15,096 nt of DNA from JBFJVZ01 sp041623895 (lineage in GTDB: Bacteria > Planctomycetota > Planctomycetia > Pirellulales > Pirellulaceae): positions 1 to 15,096 of the forward strand of contig JBFJVZ010000167.1 of the NCBI GenBank assembly GCA_041623895.1. Reading direction: 5' to 3'. Shown here piece by piece: positions 13,395 through 15,096 of this stretch. Every line of letters starts with the position of its first letter. Position 1 is the first letter of the stretch. The position numbers were made by a program, and so were the translations under genes. Below the pieces are notes generated by a model. It made no database searches. It saw nothing but the letters and a program-made list of their open reading frames with translations, and was not told the DNA's origin.

Positions 13395-14804
13395 CTACCG
13401 GCCCTTGATCGCATCAAGTTGCTCTGCGAGCAGCTTGACGGTCGATCGGCTTTCTTTGTCATCCACAACGTTCGTATTTTCGTTGGGATCGCTACTGTGA
13501 TCATACAGCATTCGCCCCGTCAATTTGCCTGCCCCGTTCTTGTCGCGGTATTCACTGTAGCGATATTGGTCTGATCGGATGGTATCCCCGAGTCGATAAC
13601 GCCCCACCGCAGCCGGTTTTCCGGTTAACGAGGGGTTCTTCATCCAGCGGACAACGCTGGTACCTTGCACGTGCTGCGGATGCTGAATGCTGGTCAATTC
13701 ACACAGCGTTGGATAAATGTCGATAAATTCGGTCAACGACGAGACTCGTGCCGGCTTGATCCCGGGCATCGAAATGAAAAGCGGCGTGTGCATCGATGTT
13801 TCAAAGCAAGAATGCTTGTTCCACATGCCATGTTCGCCCAACTGCCAGCCATGATCGCCCCACAGAACAATGATGGTGTTTTGCGAGAGCCCTGTTTCGT
13901 CAAGCGTCGCAAGCAAGCGGCCCAGTTGCGCATCGATAAAACTGACACAGGCGTAATACCCATGAATCAGATGGCGGGCGGTTTCCCGATCCACAGGGCC
14001 TTTCGGTGGTATTCCAGCATAGGCACGCAATTCACCAGAGCTGTGCACGGCCCCGTCCGGTGCATTCTTAGGCGGGCCGTAGTTGTCCGGGATGTCGATC
14101 GTATCAATCGCGTACAAGTCCCAATATTTCTTGGGAGCACAAAACGGCAGGTGCGGTTTGAAGAAACCGACGGCCAGAAAGAACGGTGACTCAGGTTCTT
14201 TGGCAAATCGATTCAAGTAGTCGATCGCCTTGTTCGCGGTTTGATGATCGCGATAGTTGTCGTCGAGGCGATCTGCGGCCTCGTAAGCCATGCCGCGAAT
14301 TTTTGTGCGTTTGGGATACTTCGCCTTCTGGGCAGCGATCGCCTGCTTGACCGCCTGGGGATCTTGGTAATCGCTGGTGGCCGGCCGCCATGGTTTTTCG
14401 GACCAGCCGTCGACGTTGTCGTCCGGAAAGTGAAAGATTTTTCCCAGACTGATGGTGGTGTAACCGTTTCGCTTGAACAGTGTATTGAGTGTAACGGCTT
14501 GCGGCGCCTCCTTGTCGGCGCGTGCCGTGTAAGTCACGAACCGCTTCGGCGTCGGACGCAAGCTGGTCATCAACGAAGCGCGACTGGCACCGCAGGTCGG
14601 CACCATGCAGTACGCGCGTTCAAACAAAACGCTGCGTTTGGCGAGCGCATCAAAATGAGGCGTTTTCATCTGCGTCTGTCCATAACAGGCTAGCTGTGGC
14701 CGCAGATCGTCCACGGCAATGAACAACACATTGGGCGGCGACTTGGCTTGCGATGAACCTGCACAAGTAATCAGAAGAACCACAATCAAGTAACGCACGA
14801 TCAA
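13395..14804 (-). CDS. secreted sulfatase, iduronate-2-sulfatase-like
   Basis: The 469-residue exported arylsulfatase-fold enzyme would cleave sulfate esters, probably from sulfated polysaccharide. The metal site starts with AVDDLRP (Asp32, Asp33). The formylglycine signature is VPTCGASRASLMT: Cys71 is the residue converted to formylglycine, with Ala in place of the usual Pro in C-x-P-S-R. GKIFHFPDD (121-129), FFKPHLPF (Lys216, His218) and WGDHGWQLGEHGMWNK (Asp317, His318, Lys330) complete the active site and are characteristic of the iduronate-2-sulfatase subgroup. I place the start at TTG 14804: GAGG lies eight bases upstream and the signal peptide LIVRYLIVVLLITCAGSSQA follows. GTG 14798 is the alternative. 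The longer frame to 14954 runs through an intergenic repeat and is rejected. A formylglycine-generating enzyme is not in this window. Confidence 0.88.
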   Translation of the reverse strand: MIVRYLIVVLLITCAGSSQAKSPPNVLFIAVDDLRPQLACYGQTQMKTPHFDALAKRSVLFERAYCMVPTCGASRASLMTSLRPTPKRFVTYTARADKEAPQAVTLNTLFKRNGYTTISLGKIFHFPDDNVDGWSEKPWRPATSDYQDPQAVKQAIAAQKAKYPKRTKIRGMAYEAADRLDDNYRDHQTANKAIDYLNRFAKEPESPFFLAVGFFKPHLPFCAPKKYWDLYAIDTIDIPDNYGPPKNAPDGAVHSSGELRAYAGIPPKGPVDRETARHLIHGYYACVSFIDAQLGRLLATLDETGLSQNTIIVLWGDHGWQLGEHGMWNKHSCFETSMHTPLFISMPGIKPARVSSLTEFIDIYPTLCELTSIQHPQHVQGTSVVRWMKNPSLTGKPAAVGRYRLGDTIRSDQYRYSEYRDKNGAGKLTGRMLYDHSSDPNENTNVVDDKESRSTVKLLAEQLDAIKGR

Positions 14805-14816
14805 GGCTGTTTCCTC
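14795..14816 (-). promoter_or_regulatory. ribosome-binding site and non-ATG start of the sulfatase
   Basis: Read on the minus strand, GAGG (14816-14813) precedes TTG (14804-14802) by eight bases and GTG (14798-14796) by fourteen. This spacing favours TTG. No ATG is available at the signal-peptide boundary. Confidence 0.55.
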
Positions 14817-14876
14817 ATCAATTCGCGAGTGATGGTTCCCTGGCCGATCCAAGATTGCACCCGCATTCGTAGTCTT

Positions 14877-14899
14877 CGTAGGCCAGGACCTGTCCTGGC
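14877..14899 (+). repeat. dispersed hairpin repeat, copy 3, upstream of the sulfatase
   Basis: CGTAGGCCAGGACC followed by TGTCCTGGC. The 7-bp stem GCCAGGA (14882-14888) / TCCTGGC (14893-14899) has a 4-nt loop. A partial outer arm GCCTAC follows at 14928-14933. It is nearly identical to copy 2 and lies about 75 nt upstream of the sulfatase start. Confidence 0.7.
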
Positions 14900-14960
14900 A
14901 GCGGAATCCCTTAGGACAACCCGTTTTGCCTACACTGTTACTAATTCTCGACATGGAGAA

Positions 14961-15095
14961 ATGGAAAACGCTGTAGCCGACAGCATAGTCGATAGCACAA
15001 CCGGCCGGATTCTCAGTCGCAGGAAACTTGACCCGCCGCGCTTTGCCGCTGTCGGGTTGCCGCGGCGAGCCAACAAAAAAAGGCGGTCCAGATAA
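14961..15095 (+). CDS. doubtful 44-residue basic ORF at the right edge
   Basis: A complete small frame begins at ATG 14961 (MENAVADSIVDSTTGRILSR) and ends at TAA 15093-15095 with a basic tail, RRANKKRRSR. GGAG lies only two bases before the ATG, too close for normal initiation. I recognise no family. The rest of 14805-15096 holds the repeat at 14877 and nothing else I can support. Confidence 0.2.
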   Translation: MENAVADSIVDSTTGRILSRRKLDPPRFAAVGLPRRANKKRRSR

Positions 15096-15096
15096 T

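Noticed and set aside
14805..14954. N-terminal extension of the sulfatase to an ATG at 14954
   Set aside because: It would translate through the dispersed repeat at 14877-14899 and place the signal peptide 50 residues inside the protein.

Overview
The window reads as chromosome from a planctomycete, most likely of the Pirellulaceae (Rhodopirellula/Blastopirellula type). This is inferred from gene content, since no rRNA or other phylogenetic marker is present. The pointers are an iduronate-2-sulfatase-type sulfatase, a secreted protein ending in an SHD1 (SLA1 homology 1) domain, FG-GAP/VCBS and PQQ-type beta-propeller proteins with signal peptides, a stand-alone SpoIIAB-type ATP-binding anti-sigma factor, a fused AroD-AroE enzyme, moderate GC content, loosely packed short operons and few strong Shine-Dalgarno sites.

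Layout. 1-81: probable C-terminal end of a gene entering from the left. 247-2199 (+): an alpha/beta hydrolase truncated before its nucleophile, then an intact secreted dienelactone-hydrolase/acetyl-esterase-type enzyme. 2306-4472 (+): an anti-sigma-type kinase, then a secreted protein with three 75-residue repeats and an SHD1 domain. 4621-6631 (-): aroDE (type I dehydroquinase/shikimate dehydrogenase fusion) followed by a small GNAT acetyltransferase resembling the N-acetylglutamate synthase domain. 6859-9896 (+): a secreted PQQ-like propeller, a HemW/HemN-like radical SAM protein, and a GcvH-like lipoyl-domain protein whose start overlaps the radical SAM stop by 4 nt. 9992-11698 (-): an SRPBCC/START-fold protein downstream of a seven-repeat FG-GAP propeller. 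11871-12110 (+): a small unknown gene. 12111-12613: mostly empty, with one doubtful minus-strand small ORF. 12614-14804 (-): an iduronate-2-sulfatase-like sulfatase followed 37 nt later by a secreted protein with an STN/secretin-N-like domain. 14805-15096: intergenic sequence with a repeat and a doubtful small ORF.

How it fits together. The outer parts (secreted esterase, sulfatase, propellers, STN protein) fit cell-envelope and polysaccharide-related functions. The middle is core metabolism (shikimate pathway, possibly arginine entry). The most unusual unit is the translationally coupled radical SAM and GcvH-like pair, which has no glycine-cleavage genes beside it. A short hairpin repeat with core CGTAGGCCAGG...CCTGGC occurs three times. 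Two copies sit exactly in the gaps between convergent genes, suggesting a dispersed element tolerated at, or working as, a transcription end. I see no CRISPR array, tRNA, insertion sequence, prophage or recognisable defence system.
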